Source of the DNA: DATGKK01 sp035294725
GTDB taxonomy: Bacteria > Actinomycetota > Acidimicrobiia > Acidimicrobiales > Bog-793
Direction of reading: 5' to 3'
Length of the DNA: 6,316 bases
Assembly: GCA_035294725.1 (NCBI GenBank)
Contig: DATGKK010000054.1
Span: forward strand, 1 to 6,316
Under the pieces are notes generated by a model that did not search any database, was not told where the DNA came from, and saw only the letters and a program-made list of their open reading frames with translations. Of this stretch, positions 5,901 to 6,316 are shown piece after piece. Each line of letters begins with the position of its first letter. The stretch's first letter is position 1. Both the position numbers and the translations under genes were made by a program.

Positions 5901-6316
5901 GTGGTGGCTCGACTACTCAGAGTGGTTAACGGGCCGCGGGGGGCAGACCGTGCCGTTGCCGCGCCGGCGCATCGTGGAACGCGCGCGCTACGCCACGACG
6001 ACAGCGGTATGACGCTCGTCGAGGTGCTCGTCTCGGTCCTCATCCTCGCCCTCGTGCTCGTCCCCTTCGGCGTGGCGTTCTACGGCTCGCTGAACGCCTC
6101 GGCCTCGAACGCGTCGCGCCAGAACGCCTCGCTCGTCGCCTCGAGCATCATCTCGAGGCTCGATGCAGCCACCTTCTCGACGGTCGGCTTCACGGCGAGC
6201 CAGCTCTCGGCGGCGGTCACGGCGCAGTCCTCGTACGCGACGGCGAGCGGCACGGGCTACACCTGGACCCCTAACGTCGACTCGGACTTCTCGGCAGAGC
6301 CGCTCGTCGAGGTGAC
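5901..6316 (+). CDS. Type IV prepilin-like protein (PilV/minor pseudopilin type), 3' partial
   Basis: The frame is open to the right edge and cut there. The diagnostic region is SG|MTLVEVLVSVLILALVLVPFGVAFYGSL: Gly at -1 (codon 6006), Met at +1 (6009), Glu at +5 (6021), then an N-terminal hydrophobic helix of about 20 residues. This is the prepilin peptidase (PilD/GspO-type) cleavage and N-methylation motif. The following Ser/Ala/Asn-rich globular part (NASASNASRQNASLVASSIISRLDAATFSTVGF) has the look of PilV-like minor pilins. The ATG at 6009 cannot be the start, because the processing Gly must be translated before it and no ribosome-binding site precedes it. In-frame starts are ATG 5865, TTG 5892, GTG 5901, GTG 5904 and GTG 5922. 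I favour GTG 5901 from the promoter spacing, giving a 36-residue Arg-rich leader, long for this class. It is probably the first gene of a pilus or type II-like pseudopilus cluster. The family call is strong; the start is uncertain. Confidence 0.85.
   Translation, partial: MVARLLRVVNGPRGADRAVAAPAHRGTRALRHDDSGMTLVEVLVSVLILALVLVPFGVAFYGSLNASASNASRQNASLVASSIISRLDAATFSTVGFTASQLSAAVTAQSSYATASGTGYTWTPNVDSDFSAEPLVEV

Noticed and set aside
4874..6043. A minus-strand 389-codon frame with repeats such as FFVETFFVETFF that look like membrane segments
   Set aside because: It is the antisense of the Lys/Ala-rich tail: AAG codons read as CTT or TTC and alanine codons give Ala/Gly-rich sequence. The repeats mirror the 15-bp tandem repeat. 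The NYN-S1 frame has clear domains and so is the real gene.
6009..6316. ATG 6009 as the prepilin start
   Set aside because: The Met is the +1 residue of the mature pilin. The Gly needed for prepilin peptidase cleavage is encoded before it, and no Shine-Dalgarno sequence precedes it.

Overview
The window looks like a piece of a high-GC actinomycetal chromosome. The strongest clue is the first gene: a 2-oxoglutarate decarboxylase/dehydrogenase E1 with a succinyltransferase (E2-type) domain fused to its N-terminal side, the Kgd/OdhA arrangement typical of Actinomycetota. Very GC-rich third codon positions, candidate leaderless starts and a lysine/alanine-rich histone-like tail fit the same group. 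A deep-branching class such as Acidimicrobiia is possible, but this is inference only.

Layout: (1) bases 1-3422, plus strand, the 3' nine-tenths or so of kgd, cut by the left edge. (2) 3409-4086, minus strand, a HAD-superfamily hydrolase that meets kgd tail to tail with a 14-base overlap of the reading frames. (3) 4087-4157, a short divergent gap with a -10-like element placed for a leaderless HAD transcript and a perfect 6-bp inverted repeat just before the next gene. (4) 4158-5768, plus strand, a three-part protein: a Regnase/Zc3h12a-like NYN ribonuclease domain, an S1-like RNA-binding domain, and a disordered histone H1-like tail of more than 200 residues containing a 15-bp tandem repeat. 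(5) 5769-5900, a non-coding gap with two abutting inverted repeats (the second is a candidate terminator) and a plausible sigma70-type promoter. (6) about 5901 to the right edge, plus strand, the start of a type IV prepilin-like protein with a canonical G|MTLVE processing site, probably the first gene of a pilus or pseudopilus cluster lying to the right.

The genes do not form one pathway. kgd is central carbon metabolism (TCA cycle), the HAD protein is an unassigned small-molecule phosphatase-type enzyme, the NYN-S1 protein is an RNA-processing candidate, and the prepilin opens a surface-structure locus. I see no mobile element, CRISPR array, tRNA or rRNA. The most interesting object is the NYN-S1-H1-like protein. 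Next in interest are the candidate leaderless promoters of the HAD and prepilin genes and the prepilin's long leader.
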